A DNA stretch of 64,000 nucleotides, taken from Achatina immaculata (lineage: Eukaryota; Mollusca; Gastropoda; Stylommatophora; Achatinidae). Position 1 is the stretch's first letter. Each line of letters begins with the position of its first letter. Below, one piece after another: positions 43,290 through 55,735 of the stretch. The notes beneath the pieces are model-generated. The model ran no database searches. It had not been told where the DNA came from and was given only the letters and a program-made list of their open reading frames with translations. The translations under genes were made by a program, and so were the position numbers. The stretch lies in NCBI GenBank assembly GCA_009760885.1, contig CM019703.1, positions 10,852,959 through 10,916,958 on the forward strand. The letters run 5' to 3'.

Positions 43290-43850
43290 TTAGAAATCTT
43301 CCATTGTTAGTTACAAATACCATTTTTAGTTAGAAATCTCCATTGTTAATTAGAAAGCGCCAAATTAACAGGCATAAAATCCTTTGATGAGGTTGAAAGA
43401 CTCGCCGAAGACAGGAAAAATTGGCGAACTACTTTGCGAGCCCTATGTGACGTTTAACGGCACGGAAAGGATATAAGATATAAGATAAGAATTAGAAAGC
43501 TCAATTTTGGATTAGAAATCTCCATTTTTAGTTAGAATCATCCACCGTTAGTAAGTTTCAGTTTTAGTTAGAAATCTCTATTGTTAGTTAGAAAGCTCCA
43601 TGTTTAGTTCGGAATCTCCATTGTTAATTAGAAAGCTCCATGTTTAGTTCGGAATCTCCATTGTTAATTAGAAAGCTCCATTTTCATTTAGAAATCTCCA
43701 TTATTAAATAGAAATCTCCATGGTTAATTATAAAGCTCCATTTTTAGTTAGAAAGCTCCACTGTTAAAGAGAAAGCTCTACTGTTAGTTATAAAGCTCCA
43801 GTATTAGATAGAATGCTTCATTTTTAGTTAGAAATCTCCATCACATTTGC
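43290..43850. repeat. 20-bp minisatellite interrupted by RTE-1
   Basis: Units of TTAGTTAGAAATCTCCATTG with AAAGCTCC variants, over 20 copies, continuing on both sides of the insertion at 43359-43489. Confidence 0.9.
43348..43500 (+). mobile_element. Short RTE-1 3' end with 11-bp target duplication
   Basis: Insert 43359-43489 flanked by AATTAGAAAGC (43348-43358 and 43490-43500). It reads the last 27 or so codons of RTE-1 (SFDEVERLAEDRKNWRTTL) and the tail GATATAAGATATAAGATAAG. Since the flank is itself repetitive, the duplication length is not certain. Confidence 0.88.
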
Positions 43851-44029
43851 ACTCTGGGCACTTCTATAGATTCTCCGGTCTCCTCTTCAGTATCTCCATC
43901 AACTATTAGGAAATGACAATTAAGAAAATAGCCATAATAGTAATAATAATAATAGTAATATTCTTATTATACAAGCTTGTCATTCACAGAATCACTCCAC
44001 CCGTCTTCTTCCTTCTCTTTCCGAGGATG

Positions 44030-44105
44030 GATGATGAAATGAGGGATAAAGGGCGGTGTATCAGACGGGCCTGCGTGCCCAATTCTTCATCACGTCAAAA
44101 TTAAA
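44030..44105 (+). mobile_element. LINE-D 3' end remnant
   Basis: ATAAAGGGCGGTGTATCAGA, CGGGCCTGCGTGCCCAATTC and CAAAATTAAAC match the reverse complement of the LINE-D 3' end at 63225-63290. Confidence 0.65.
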
Positions 44106-44753
44106 CACTGTTCGTTCATTCGCTTGTTCATTCTTTAGTTCTATCATTTGCCACCTTATTTCTCTCTCTCTTTTTTCCTCTTTAGAACGCGGTCAGTTAG
44201 AGTACTTTAAAAATTTACTATTATAATTTTAAAACTTACTATTATAATTTTATAAAGAAGTACTACGTTTCCTAGCATATTCCGAACTGACATGCCGCCA
44301 TGTTTAAAATCCTCTCTTGTCTCAGCTGGAAGCCATAGTCAAGATAATGTATAAGAACTGCGTGCGCAAATTTCAGCCGCCTTCTTTCTATCGACTACCA
44401 TTTTTAAAGACATAAACCATTACAACATACGACTCCTTTTCAGAATTTGAACGCACGTGCCTCACAAAAGCGCTTTTTCTCTGATAAATCGATACGTCGG
44501 GCAGCTGTATAAAAATCCTTTTCTATTTGTGCACTATTGCCAATTTGAAATGTCCACGATTGAAAGCTTGACAAAACAGAGCAGAGAATAACGGGATTCG
44601 GTTTATGCATAAAAGGTATAGGAATTTAGTATAGAATGAGGGGCTTTATGAGGCGGAATTTATGTTTTTCTCAGTTGTTTGCTTGACAATACCGGACTGG
44701 TCAACCGTAGAATGTTTTGTCTTCGTTAGTCATTCTGGCAACAGCGGCAGGAG
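44106..44753. other. Unassigned spacer
   Basis: No recognised element. Confidence 0.4.
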
Positions 44754-45377
<624 letters not shown>

Positions 45378-46450
45378 GCTAATATATAACAGACAGACAG
45401 TCAGACTGAGGACCAATATATAACAGACAGACAGTCAGACTGAGGACCAATATATAACAGACAGACAGTCAGACTGAGGACCAATATATAACAGACAGCC
45501 CGACAGGTTTAAGGTAAAATCCTCGTCTCGATGCCATTACGGCATATTCTGGATATGGTATTAGGCCCGTATGTCCCATAAAATCCGGCACATGAAAGTG
45601 TGACGTGTGTCAGGATCACGCCTGGCCGAATTTAACTGCCCAAATTTCCCTGGTACCCATTTTTAGAGACTGGGTGGACCTCGGAGCCTTTTTCGTGTGT
45701 CCCACTGCTGAGACTTGAACGTCAGACAGGGAGCCAAAATATAACAGACAGTCAGTCATACTGGGGGGTCAGTATATAACAGATAGTCATACTGGGGGGT
45801 CAGTATATAACAGATAGTCATACTGGGGGGTCAGTATATAACAGATAGTTATACTGGGGGTCAGTATATAACAGATAATTATACTGGGGGTCAATATATA
45901 ACAGATAGTTATACTGGGGGGTCAGTATATAACAGATAGTCATACTGAGGGTCAATATATAACAGATAGATATACTGGAGGTCAACATAAAACAGATTGT
46001 TATACTGGGGATAAATAAATAACAGACAGTCATACTGGGGGTCATTATATAACAGATAGTCATACTGGGGGTCAATATATAACAGATAGTCATACTGGGG
46101 GTCAATATATAACAGATAGTCATACTGGGGGTCAATATATAACAGATAGTCATACTGGGGTCAATATATAACAGATAATATATAATTCCTATACTGGGGG
46201 TCAACATATAACAGATAGTCATACTGGGGGTCAATATATAACAGATAGTCATACTGGGGGTCAATATATAACAGATAGTCATACTGAGGGTCAATATATA
46301 ACAGATAATATATAATTCCTATACTGGGGGTCAACATATAACAGACAGTCATACTGGGGGTCAACATATAACAGATAGTCATACTGGGGGTCAATAAATA
46401 ACAGACAGTTATACTGGGGTCAACATATAACAGATAGTCGGACAGAGGAT
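45378..46450. repeat. 30-bp minisatellite, about 28 copies, split by a SINE
   Basis: Units CAGATAGTCATACTGGGGGT plus CAATATATAA. The left part (45378-45511) uses a CAGACTGAGGACC variant. A longer unit containing TATAATTCCTATACTGGGG occurs twice (near 46180 and 46312). Frames on minus through the array are artefacts. Confidence 0.94.
45512..45729 (-). repeat. SINE-B copy 3, head-truncated, inside a minisatellite
   Basis: The plus strand reads TTAAGGTAAAATCC, GGTATTAGGCCCGTATGTCC, AATTTCCCTGGTACCCA and CCCACTGCTGAGACTTGAAC, the reverse of SINE-B. The tRNA-like A-box end is missing. Minisatellite units flank both sides. Confidence 0.82.
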
Positions 46451-46682
46451 CAGTATATAACATACGGGGGAAAGAATCGACAGATATTAAGATAGAAAGA
46501 TAGATAAAAGAAACAAGAATGGCAAGTGTACACTCATACACATAGTTAGACAGTCAGACAGACAGATAAAAGTGTAGCATGTAGACAAAGCAACTGACGG
46601 CCGTGCTTGTAGAAGAAAAAAATAGAGAAATAGATAAGTACACATTCTGTCTTTCTGTCTATCTTTTAAAAGAAAAAGTACA
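46451..46682. other. Spacer with a 70-bp segment repeated at 48 kb
   Basis: 46569-46640 (AGTGTAGCATGTAGACAAAG, then CGTGCTTGTAGAAGAAAAA) recurs at about 48090-48160. Confidence 0.7.
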
Positions 46683-47444
46683 TACGAGGGTCATACTGAA
46701 AGTTGTGAGCAAACATTTTTTTTTTAAATCCGAATTTATAGATAGAAAAAATATAAATGTATCACCTTCAGCTGCAACTTTTGTACTTCATGTAGAGGTC
46801 AAATGACGTCACCATCATGTGGCATATGACCATGCGGAACATTAACAAAATGTTTCGTTTCATCAACGTGCTGTTATTGAGCTTCTCGTTAAAGAGAAAT
46901 CCCCGCTGCTGAAATTCACCAAAGACTTTAGCTTGCTTATAGAGGTATGTGTATGGGTGGTAGCAGTGTTAGGAGGTAAGTGAAACATTTCAAAGATGGA
47001 AACACGAGCATCCAAGATACGCCTCGCAGGGGTCGCTCTCGAACTGCCTCCACTAAACGCAACGTGGACAGGGTTTGATGACATGATTAAAGAAGACAGA
47101 CGGGTCACAGTATCTGAAATCGCTGTAAATCATGTAACAGGACACAATGCAGTACAGGAAATGATTAAAATCCTAGGCTATAGAAAAGTATGAGCCCGCT
47201 GGGTCCCACAGGAGAGAACGTCCAGAAAGCAGTGCGTCTGTGCCAACGGTCAGCTGGAACGGAATTCTATCGGGAGGGTATTTTCAAACTTGCAGAGCGA
47301 TGGGAAAAATATGTGCAGAGAAATGGAGATTATGTTGAGAGGTGAAGAAAAGGATACAGATAAAAGTGATACATTTATATTTTCTCTATCTATAAATTCT
47401 GATTTTAAAAAAATTTGCTCACGACTTTCGGTATGTCCCTCGTG
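46683..47444 (+). mobile_element. Internally deleted mariner with long terminal inverted repeats
   Basis: Element 46685-47442 (758 bp). The left end CGAGGGTCATACTGAAAGTT, GTGAGCAAACA and a right end that is its inverted match (CGAGGGACATACCGAAAGTC, GTGAGCAAA on minus) extend in similarity for about 80 bp to TATAAATGTATCAC. Flanking dinucleotides are TA (46683-46684) and TG (47443-47444), a TA duplication with one change. Inside, the plus strand reads the transposase N-terminus in shifted frames (RAVIELLVKEKSPA, then EDRRVTVSEIAVN and LGYRKV near 47090-47190), then jumps to a C-terminal block (RWEKYVQRNGDYVER, ending TGA near 47343). The catalytic core is deleted. Confidence 0.9.
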
Positions 47445-48999
47445 GTAAAGAAGCTATGGATAACTTTTAAAATAAGAAATTACATAAGAAGAAAGTACAC
47501 AGTAAAGCAGCTATCGTACCAGGTATTAAGACAGATAAGAATAATAATATAGAATAACTAAGTAGGATATGTGGACAAATAAGTGGAGAGCATTTATCGA
47601 TGACCTATGCCCCCAGATAGGTGTAAAAAAGCATGGATAGATGGATGGGTAGGTGGACAAACAATGGTAAATAATAAGTATGTATTTACCCAAAAAGTAT
47701 GATACTCTAAGTTATTCTTTTCTGTAAAACACCTACAAAATTTAGCTTAAAAACTGAAAGACGGGCTGGAAACCGTACACCCCAACGCATACTGTAAATT
47801 ACCTCTGACCGAACTGTGAATAGCAGAAAGCTAGGGACAATCCATCAAGCAAACAATGAAAAGCTAAAAACGAATGCCAATACAACAAAGGACAGCTTGA
47901 TAGCTCCAAAGATCGGCATGTTACAGACAGACAACTTTAGCGTTGGAGGAAAAGACCAAAAAAAAAGGGCGAGGGGGGGGAGGGAGGGGAAACAATGTTT
48001 ATGTAAGAAAAACAATAAAGATGTAGACAAAATAACATGAAGAAAGGCGTGTTTTCACAGCAAATATCTCAGAAAACTGAGATAGATCAAAGTGTAGCAT
48101 GTAGACAAAGCAATTGACGATCGTGCTTGTAGAAGAAAAAGAGAGAAATGGATAAGTAAACAAACAAAACAGGATGGAAAACGAAAGATTAAAAAAAAAC
48201 CAGGAAAGTAAACTATATTTAAAGCAGCTCAGATAATGGTGCATGCCGGGGGGAAAAAGCAGACGAAATCCCCCCTCATCAAGTGGATCAGATGTAATGA
48301 AAAAAAAATGTTGAAAGATTTCAAAAGACACAAAAATTCTCGCGTTTCGGCCTCACGTGCCTCGTTCTCAAGTGCTCCTTATGAGCGTGCCATTTGAGGG
48401 AGAGCCACATCAAGATTGATGACGTTGGAGAAGAAAAGATGGCTGGGAAATGAGGTGTCCCAGCAGGGTAGAGTGTGGAGTCTGAAAGGAAGGGACAGAG
48501 TCCAGTAAAGCATGTGTGTGTGTGTGTGACAAAGAGAAAAGATATATGTTTACATATTATAAAGAGCCTTTATATAAAAACATACAGAAGATGCGTATAT
48601 ACCCAGCGTACACGCATGATTCTGCCCGTTCAGTGTTGCTCATGATTCTACTTCTACTAATATTCGACTGGCATAATTGTACAGTTACAAAATCTCCACT
48701 TCTTTTGCGGGTCCATTTTTCACGCATTTCTATCTTCATATCTGACTCTCATTTTTTCCTTATGCAGTGGGGAGGGTGTATTTATGTTGCGAGGACGGCG
48801 ATGATGTAATATATCTGCTGGTATTTGACCCTTTGGCTGCTGTTTGACTCAGGTGTAAAACACGCTCCTCCGCTCTCCACTACAAAAAAAAAATATGCAG
48901 GAAACTCTCTGCTGTAGAAAGCGGAACAATAACAACAACACAACTCCTTCATATCATCAGAGAAAGTACCCCCCCCCCCCCCCGGGACAAGTGTTTCGG
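47445..48999. other. Unassigned spacer
   Basis: Contains the second copy of the 70-bp segment (48090-48160), a GT run near 48511-48528 and 15 C at 48969-48983. No gene recognised. Confidence 0.45.
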
Positions 49000-51900
49000 A
49001 CCTGTTAAACTCCTGACACTCTAAGGGTGGGTGGCCCCTCTAGGTCATGACTCCCAGAGTTTTTGCATTTTTTTCGTCCCGGAATGTGACCCATGATCTT
49101 CCAGTTGGCACTGCACTTTGAAGTGCGTCTTACCGATTTAGCTAAGGAGGACTGGTATTGGTTGTGACAAACAAAATTATTTAAGGTTTCAATGCTTGTT
49201 TCGCATACTCCACAGCCAGCATGAGACCTTTTCTGCTGTTTCTAAAAGTCTTTCCAATGTCTTTGCTCGTGCTTGTCCATTTATGCCCAGTTGCTTACAT
49301 AGGCCGTATGCTGATGTTGCTACGAATCCTCTCGCTCTTACTTCTACAGCTATCACGTTTGCCTTGACTCCTGCTCCCTGTCTCAGTTGCTTGACCAGAT
49401 CATTCTACTTCTCACATTTCAACAGATGTTGCTCCTCTATTCTTGTTTCGTACGGAACCGTAAGCTCGATCATTATTAGTTCCTGTTTTTCTATGTAGTA
49501 CACTACAATGTCGTATCGCATTCCTGTGTTCTTGATGGCAGTCGGGTATTTTCTTCTTCCCGATAGGTCCGTTATCACATCCCAGTCATTTTAACCATCT
49601 AGCAGTGAGGGTAAGGGAATGTCCCTGACTTCAATATTCGATGTCGTACCAGCGCCTATGAAATATTTAGGTGGGACCTCAACTGTTTATCTATTATTTG
49701 CTTTATCTTCTGCCCTGTCTACAATGGTTACTAGTTCTTGCTGCACTCTGTTGTGCCGCCATTTGTAGCGTCCTTGATCTAATGATACTCTGCATGCTGA
49801 CAGCACATGTTCCAATTTTTGCCTTTCATTGCGGAGGGGCACTTTGTGTCTTCTGATACACCCCATATGTATAGGTTGGAGCTTGTAGGCAGAAGGTCAT
49901 AAGCAGCTCTGATGATGAAGCCGAGTCTCAAGGGTGCCATTTTCCAGATGTCATTCCATGTTAGTGATCTGTGCAGGACTTCCTCCCATGTTGTCCATCG
50001 ACCTTGCTGTGCCTGTTAGACTGCCTTCTGGACCCGCTTGTCATCCTCTGAATTCCTTACTTCGTTGATGATCATATCCCTTCTTTCCTTACGGGAGACC
50101 TTTGACCATCACTTGATTTCACCAAGACCAAATCTCCTTCTGTTGGTCTGGGTGTATCCTATTACTTCTTTCAGCTCCTATATTTCACTGGCTGTGGTCA
50201 CTTCCTCACTTACTTTCCATTTGCGACCAGTTTTAAGTGTTGGCTGCACTTCTCGTACCATCGGTTCTGTAGATTCTTGTAGCATCATTGCAAGCCTTGT
50301 CTTTCCTACCTTGTATTCTTTGACCACAGATTTGAATGGTAGTTGCAGTTTGCTCTTCTTGCAATACAGTGCTACATCCGTTAATCCTGGTGGTATGCCC
50401 AGTCACTTTCTTATGGATTTATTACCTTTCTTTCGACTGTCTCTACTGTGTTGGTACTTACTTCGTAAATGAATAGTGGCCACATCAATTCTGGAATCAG
50501 CATGAACTGTAGGCACCATATTTTGAACTTCCCCAGTGGCCTACTTTTGTCTATGATGTTCAGACCATTCTGTGCCATTTCTATGATCTGCTTCACCGAG
50601 TTTGATTCTTTCATGGAAGCATCATATACTCTGCCACAGCTCGTCTCTGGCTCTTCCCCTACAGCTGGGATTATTTGATTTCCCACTGTGTACGATCTTT
50701 CTATCACTTTTCCCTTTATGAATGACAGGTTTCTTGAAGCTCATGCGGCACTATATGATGAGGCTATCCAAACGCTCTAACATCTTTCATGCTTGTGCTT
50801 CACTGGTTATTACTGTTGTGTCAACCATGAATGCTTTTAGTGGTGGCATCTGACATCCTTTTCTGAACCTAACCATTATCTAGGAGGTATGCTGTTAATC
50901 TTCTTGCCATCACGGAGAAAAATATCTTTCCTTCCACTTTCAGAAGTGAGATTGGTCTGAACTAGTTGATTTCAGTGGAATTCTGCTCTTCTGGGATGTA
51001 TATTCCGTTAGCCTTTTTTCCATTCTTTACTTACGAGTCTCTTGGTCCATGCTGTTCGTAGGAGTTTATGGAGCTTATTTAGTACTTCAGGGCATCTTTT
51101 GTATAGTATGTATGGGACGCCATTTGGGCCTGGTGCTGACTTCACGCTGACTTGGCTTTAGCTTTTCCTACGATGTTCTCTACTTCTTGTAAGGTTGGTG
51201 GGCTGCATTTGAATTTGCTGCCTGGTGCACAGGGCCACATTAGACCTTTCATCTGCTCGAGAGGTGTATGGTGATTTTTATCAGAGTATGTCTTGCTCAG
51301 ATGTTCCTCGAGCACCTCCTTACCTTCTTTCAGCGTACCTGATTTTTGCTGTTCAAATAACTGCTTTCAAACCCGAAGGGATTTCTGTAGAACTTCTCCC
51401 TTGCGTATCTGGCTTCCCTCCTCCTTTTAATAGTCTTTCAGCTCTGCAAAGGGCATTGTGCCGGGATTTTAGATGCTACCAAACGTATCTTAGTCCTTCC
51501 TGTTCTGATTCATGTGCCTTCTTGAACATTTTCCGGGTATGGTTCTTCTGCTGTCTTATTGCTTCTATTTTCCACTTTCTTCTGGACTTTCTTGGTATTA
51601 CATTTTCTCTATTTGCCTAATGTGGTTCCAAACTCTTTGTGGCAGTGAAGATATGATGTTACCAAATGCTTCCAGTTTTTGCTCAAGGTTTTTCCTCTCA
51701 GCTGTTTGTCCAGTTCGTTGCATAATCCTGTGTCCAGGTTTTCCCATATGCTTTTGGCACTTGCTGGTGGGAAGTTAATTTTGCCTCTGGTCTCGTCGGA
51801 GGGCTGCATTGCCTCCCTGCTGCCTGACTCAACCTGAATATTCTCTGTACTGTGGTTTATATCCTGACAGAGATCGTCTAATGTCTTATCTGAGACTGGC

Positions 51901-52200
51901 GTCACAGTGCACTGTTGAGTACTGGGCAGCAAGGAACCAACTCATCCCTTCTTCGCTCTGTGTATCTTCATGCCACGTTGAGTATTAAATTTCCTGCCAC
52001 AGGTGCATGGATACTCCATCTGCTGTTCTCAGCTTGAATTAATTGGGGCGGGCATGGTCGTTTCCATATAATCACTTGTGGATCTATTATTCTCCCCCTC
52101 CCCCCTCCTTTCGGTAAATCCTGAAGGCATTTCTTCTTTTTGGACTTTGTAGCGATAGTATGACGGCTGACAGGGTTGCTGGCCGGGCACCCCATTTCAG
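49000..52200 (-). mobile_element. Degenerate R2-like LINE with restriction-like endonuclease motif
   Basis: Read on the minus strand. Near 52007-51945 an N-terminal zinc finger CTCGRKFNTQRGMKIHRAKK. At about 50975-50880 the RT block FRPISLLKVEGKIFFSVMAR. At 50831-50817 the catalytic box as FMVDT (Asp to Val). Then GKFKIWCLQFMLIPELMWPL near 50540-50480, a His-x3-Cys end of a zinc knuckle (LEHVLSACRVSL, near 49800), RYKWRHNRV, and the endonuclease motif IELTVPYETR with ELTVPYE coded at 49467-49447. Zinc finger, RT, knuckle and PD-(D/E)XK-like endonuclease in this order is the R2-group plan. About 0.3 kb or more of the RT core between the QK block and FMVDT is deleted, and stops are frequent. 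Its 3' end is set only loosely. It is not in rDNA. Confidence 0.78.
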
Positions 52201-53851
52201 GGACGCTTTCACAGTGAGGATTCTGGTCTTTCCCGACTGTCCATCGATCTTTCTCGATGAAACAATGATGAAGAATAATAGTTTGGTTCTTTGTCCAGGA
52301 ATAGCAAGTTCATTGCACCCTATTATCAGGAGGGGCTCTGGCGTGTTTACCAACAACAATACTTGCACAAACGAATGTGGATGACAGTACAAATAACAAG
52401 ACTCATATAGTTACTTTTTACGCCAACCTATGGGAACTGACTACGGCACATTACACGGGCGGATCATATGGCAACAACAGGAAAACTATCCGACCCATTC
52501 CCACCTGTGTCTAAAGCCTGACATCCCCCCTTCCCCTCCCCGCCACCAGCTCATTTCGGTTACCTGCATTCCGTTCCATCTCACGCAATCACGCTCATAA
52601 AACAAAGTCATCACTATGCTGGGGCTTCCTTTCATCTAGAGCGGTCTTTCGGTACTTCTTCCAAGCTATCGTAGGGGGGGGGGGGGGAAGAATCTTTCAT
52701 AGATGTCATACAAATGTATTTGTATCTCAGTTTAATTCTCCATCTACTTCTCTTCAGAAGTTACTTATGTAATGTGATTGGGGATATTGTTACCATGTCT
52801 CATAGATCTTATTTCTTAACACTGAGAGTTATCATCATGGATGAGAGCCTGATACGCTGCAGAAAACGGCTAATTACTTTGTCCTGTCGTTTGATGTTCT
52901 TAATTCTGTGAGAACAGTGAATATGGAGACTGCTAAATGCCCCCCCCCCCCCCACGAATGTCATCAATAAATTGATCACTTTCTGGTCCACGTAAAAGAG
53001 TGACTAAATATACGGATCCAATAAATCTCGATCTTTGGGGTTAAGGGATTGTGTAATGCTGCTCATAGTTTCTCTCACGCTATATCGCTGCAAGAACAGT
53101 AATCTCTGTTGTGATGTTTCTTGTAAGTGAGAGCCAGTCACATTCGTTAGCTCTTAAATCAGTGACTGCATATTACCTTCAACTCATTACCACCCCTGCC
53201 GCCCCGCCCCCCCCCCCCCAAAAAAAAACCGCTGAAACAGACACCTCAGTGAAACAGAAGTAAGGGCAGACCAAAGGAAGACAAGGGGAAGAACAACAAG
53301 AATGATGTTGAGTAACACGAGGGCTCACCTGGGCAAAAGCAGAGGGGAAAAAAACAAGGCGAAGGGCTGGAGTTTGCGGAAAACCCTTGCTGAAGCCCCA
53401 TCGTGCCCTAGGGACCTAAAGGTCCAGAGGCAGATAGAAGAGTACCGATGCTGTGATCCATAGTGGCTGCATGGTCTGCAAAAATAAGCCCCGTGATCAG
53501 AACTTGTCTTCTGCTGTGGCTTTGATTCACGCTAAATTAAGCAGTAAGCATCTAAGCTTGCGTGAAGTAATACGCCACTTGGCTTCTGTAAATGTGAACT
53601 TTACGCGAACAAAGTAAAGTCCCAGAGGAACTAGGAATAAGGACGGAGACTTGTCCGACTCCACTCTCCACTCGAAAACTGTTAGGACGCGTTCTCGTCA
53701 AACTATATAGCGGCGGTCATATCTCTGGGAAAAACTTGCGGGGCAGTACATCTCTTTCCAGTATTTCGGAAAGGATCTAAGAGTTTTTGTACGTGCCTCT
53801 TTGTTCTATGGAAGTCTTCGGATGCTTAATTTTCGAATGTTATATAAAGCA
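52201..53851. other. Unassigned spacer
   Basis: Homopolymers of 14 G (52674-52687), 14 C (52940-52953) and 13 C (53207-53219). The first part could still belong to the 5' region of the R2-like element. No gene recognised. Confidence 0.45.
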
Positions 53852-53972
53852 GTCATACTGGCCATGCCGCGTTGAAAATACCAGTTGTCGTTCGATCACC
53901 GAAGTCAAGCAACGCCGGGCGAGGTTAGAACTTAGATGGGCGGCCTCTTGAGAACACCAGGTGTTGTAGGCA
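53852..53972 (+). pseudogene. 5S rRNA pseudogene
   Basis: Recognisable 5S rRNA from start to end: GGCCATGCCGCGTTGAAAA, TCGTTCGATCACCGAAGTCA, AGCAACGCCGGGCGAGGTTA, GAACTTAGATGGG and AGAACACCAGGTGTTGTAGG. Relative to the usual animal 5S it lacks a few bases in the loop E / box C region (GATGGGCGGCC in place of GATGGGTGACCGCC) and has several substitutions, so the internal promoter and fold are damaged. TATATAAAG lies just upstream at 53841-53849. A single dispersed copy, perhaps retroposed or part of a 5S-derived SINE. Confidence 0.88.
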
Positions 53973-54109
53973 TTGGTGTCCTCAGCTTGGGAGCTATGGT
54001 ATAAATCAGATTGTTGGGTGTATGGACAGGAGATGGTTTATTATTTATTTATGTAATCATTTAATTGTTTCTCCACGATTATTATGCTCACTAAACAAAT
54101 GCTGAATAA
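53973..54109. other. Short spacer after the 5S pseudogene
   Basis: Unassigned, could be a tail of a 5S-derived SINE. Confidence 0.35.
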
Positions 54110-54200
54110 CTGACTGAGTGAAAGCTGTATGATGAAGGGCAGAATGTTAGACGGGCCTGCGTGCCCAAATCTTAACCCTTTGAAAATAAACATATTCGGT
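54110..54200 (+). mobile_element. LINE-D 3' end remnant
   Basis: GTATGATGAAGGGCAGAATG, TTAGACGGGCCTGCGTGCCC and CTTTGAAAATAAAC match the LINE-D 3' end in plus orientation. Confidence 0.72.
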
Positions 54201-54204
54201 CGTT

Positions 54205-54365
54205 TTCTCTCTGTCCCTGGACTTCTAGGTGTCCAAGGCACATGGGTCTCCTGCAAGATTTTCTACAAACACATGTCCTTCGCCTTTTTTTTTCCCACTC
54301 TTGCTCAGGTGAGCCCTCTGTTGTTCTTTTCTATATCTCCTTTGGTCTACCCATGTCCGTTTTAA
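54205..54365 (-). mobile_element. LINE-E fragment, copy 2
   Basis: Similar along its length to 3590-3760 (GGTGTCCAAG, CTTCGCCTTTTTTTTTCCCA, CTCTTGCTCAGGTGAG). On minus it encodes the degraded end of a LINE polyprotein. It abuts the LINE-D end head-to-tail. Confidence 0.6.
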
Positions 54366-55544
54366 TTATACATAAATCTCTCTGTTCAATGTTTAAAATG
54401 ATATACAGTAAACCCTCCATTCAACGGACTAAAACATGGGAGAAGGGGTGTCCACTAATGCCGAAACCCCGTTAAGTCGAATGTAAATCCTCTATCACTG
54501 GATGCCATCTAGAATTGTAAGGATTGCAAAATTATTTAAGAAATAAGTTCACAGTTCAGAAATCACAGACACGCTCTGTATACAGCCTGATCGTACGATA
54601 GCTTCAGACAGACTGGGACCGAAAGAAATCGAGTCTAATCCACCATATCCAAAATAAGTTCAAAAATGAAATGTGCCGGATGCAGTGTTTAAGTTTTTGT
54701 TTTTTTTTCATTTTCAATTTATCTCGTCCGTTAATTCCAAAATCTGTTATAAAGTATCCATGAAATCGAGAGTTTAATGTATGTTTTAAAAATGTGCATA
54801 AAAAATGTGCTACTATGCGTAAAATAGAAGAAATAACCATGACAAGTGATGTCATTATTTAAATTGACTTTCCCTACATTACTCATTGCATATGCGAAAT
54901 CATATAGAAAAAAGGGGGTCTTAAAATCGGAAAATCAATATATATTCTTATGTGTGTAAAATTATCAACCATGCTTTCAGGAAATAAATAGGAGAAAAAA
55001 GACTTTGCCACAAAAAAAAAAAAAACAACGAAAAAAACCCACCTCTGAAACAAGCAGTTTGTATGTCTTGAGGCAACGCGTAAGTGAACAAAAGCTCTTT
55101 CTAGTTTCTCCATGAACAAAAACTTTTCTTCTTGGACATCGTGCGTCAAATTCTGAATACATGTCCGCTGGAAAATGGGTATATGTCGGAAATAATATAC
55201 AACAAAACCAATCGATTATTTCCCCTTAGAGTGTACGTTCTTCCACAGGTCATGTGAGAACCTTGTTTAGAGCTAGAAGATTCTGTAAAAGTTGAGCATT
55301 CATTCGCGTCAGATTCTAAACGGTTGAACTGCTGTTGAGTATACGTCTTTTTTTGAGATTGTGGTTTGTAAATTACTTTCAGTATTTTATACTATAGTAT
55401 GTCTGCATAAATATTCTGTATCTCACTGCTGATGGGTGAGTTTCTTGGAAAGAAATATTCTGTCTGTGTGTGCTAACTGTATATTGTTAGATCTGTGACA
55501 AATTTCTCAATCAGCAGGAAGAGTACGAAGAACTTGTGAAAGAT
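54366..55544. other. Unassigned spacer
   Basis: AT-rich, with an A run at 55011-55024. No recognised element. Confidence 0.45.
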
Positions 55545-55735
55545 CGAATCTCTTGTCTTGTCTTGTCTTGACTTGTCTTGTCTTGTCTTGTCTTGTCTTG
55601 ACTTGTCTTGTCTTGTCTTGACTTGTCTTGTCTTGTCTTGTCTTGTCTTGTATTGTCTTGTCTTGTCTTGTTCTGTCTTGACTTGTCTTGACTTGTCTTG
55701 ACTTGTCTTGTCTTGTCTTGACTTGTCTTGTCTTC
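55545..55735. repeat. CTTGT/CTTGA pentanucleotide array, about 38 units
   Basis: Nearly pure CTTGT with CTTGA variants. It directly abuts the 3' end of repeat C copy 5 and looks like an expanded tail of that element. Confidence 0.95.

Noticed and set aside
45818..46541. Minus frames of 158 and 126 residues
   Set aside because: Translation of the 30-bp minisatellite, which is also a multiple of three.
53852..53972. Functional 5S rRNA gene
   Set aside because: Bases are missing in the box C region and several stem positions are changed, and there is no tandem 5S unit.
55545..55735. Possible telomere-like repeat
   Set aside because: CTTGT is not the usual TTAGGG or TTAGG, and it joins repeat C as a tail.
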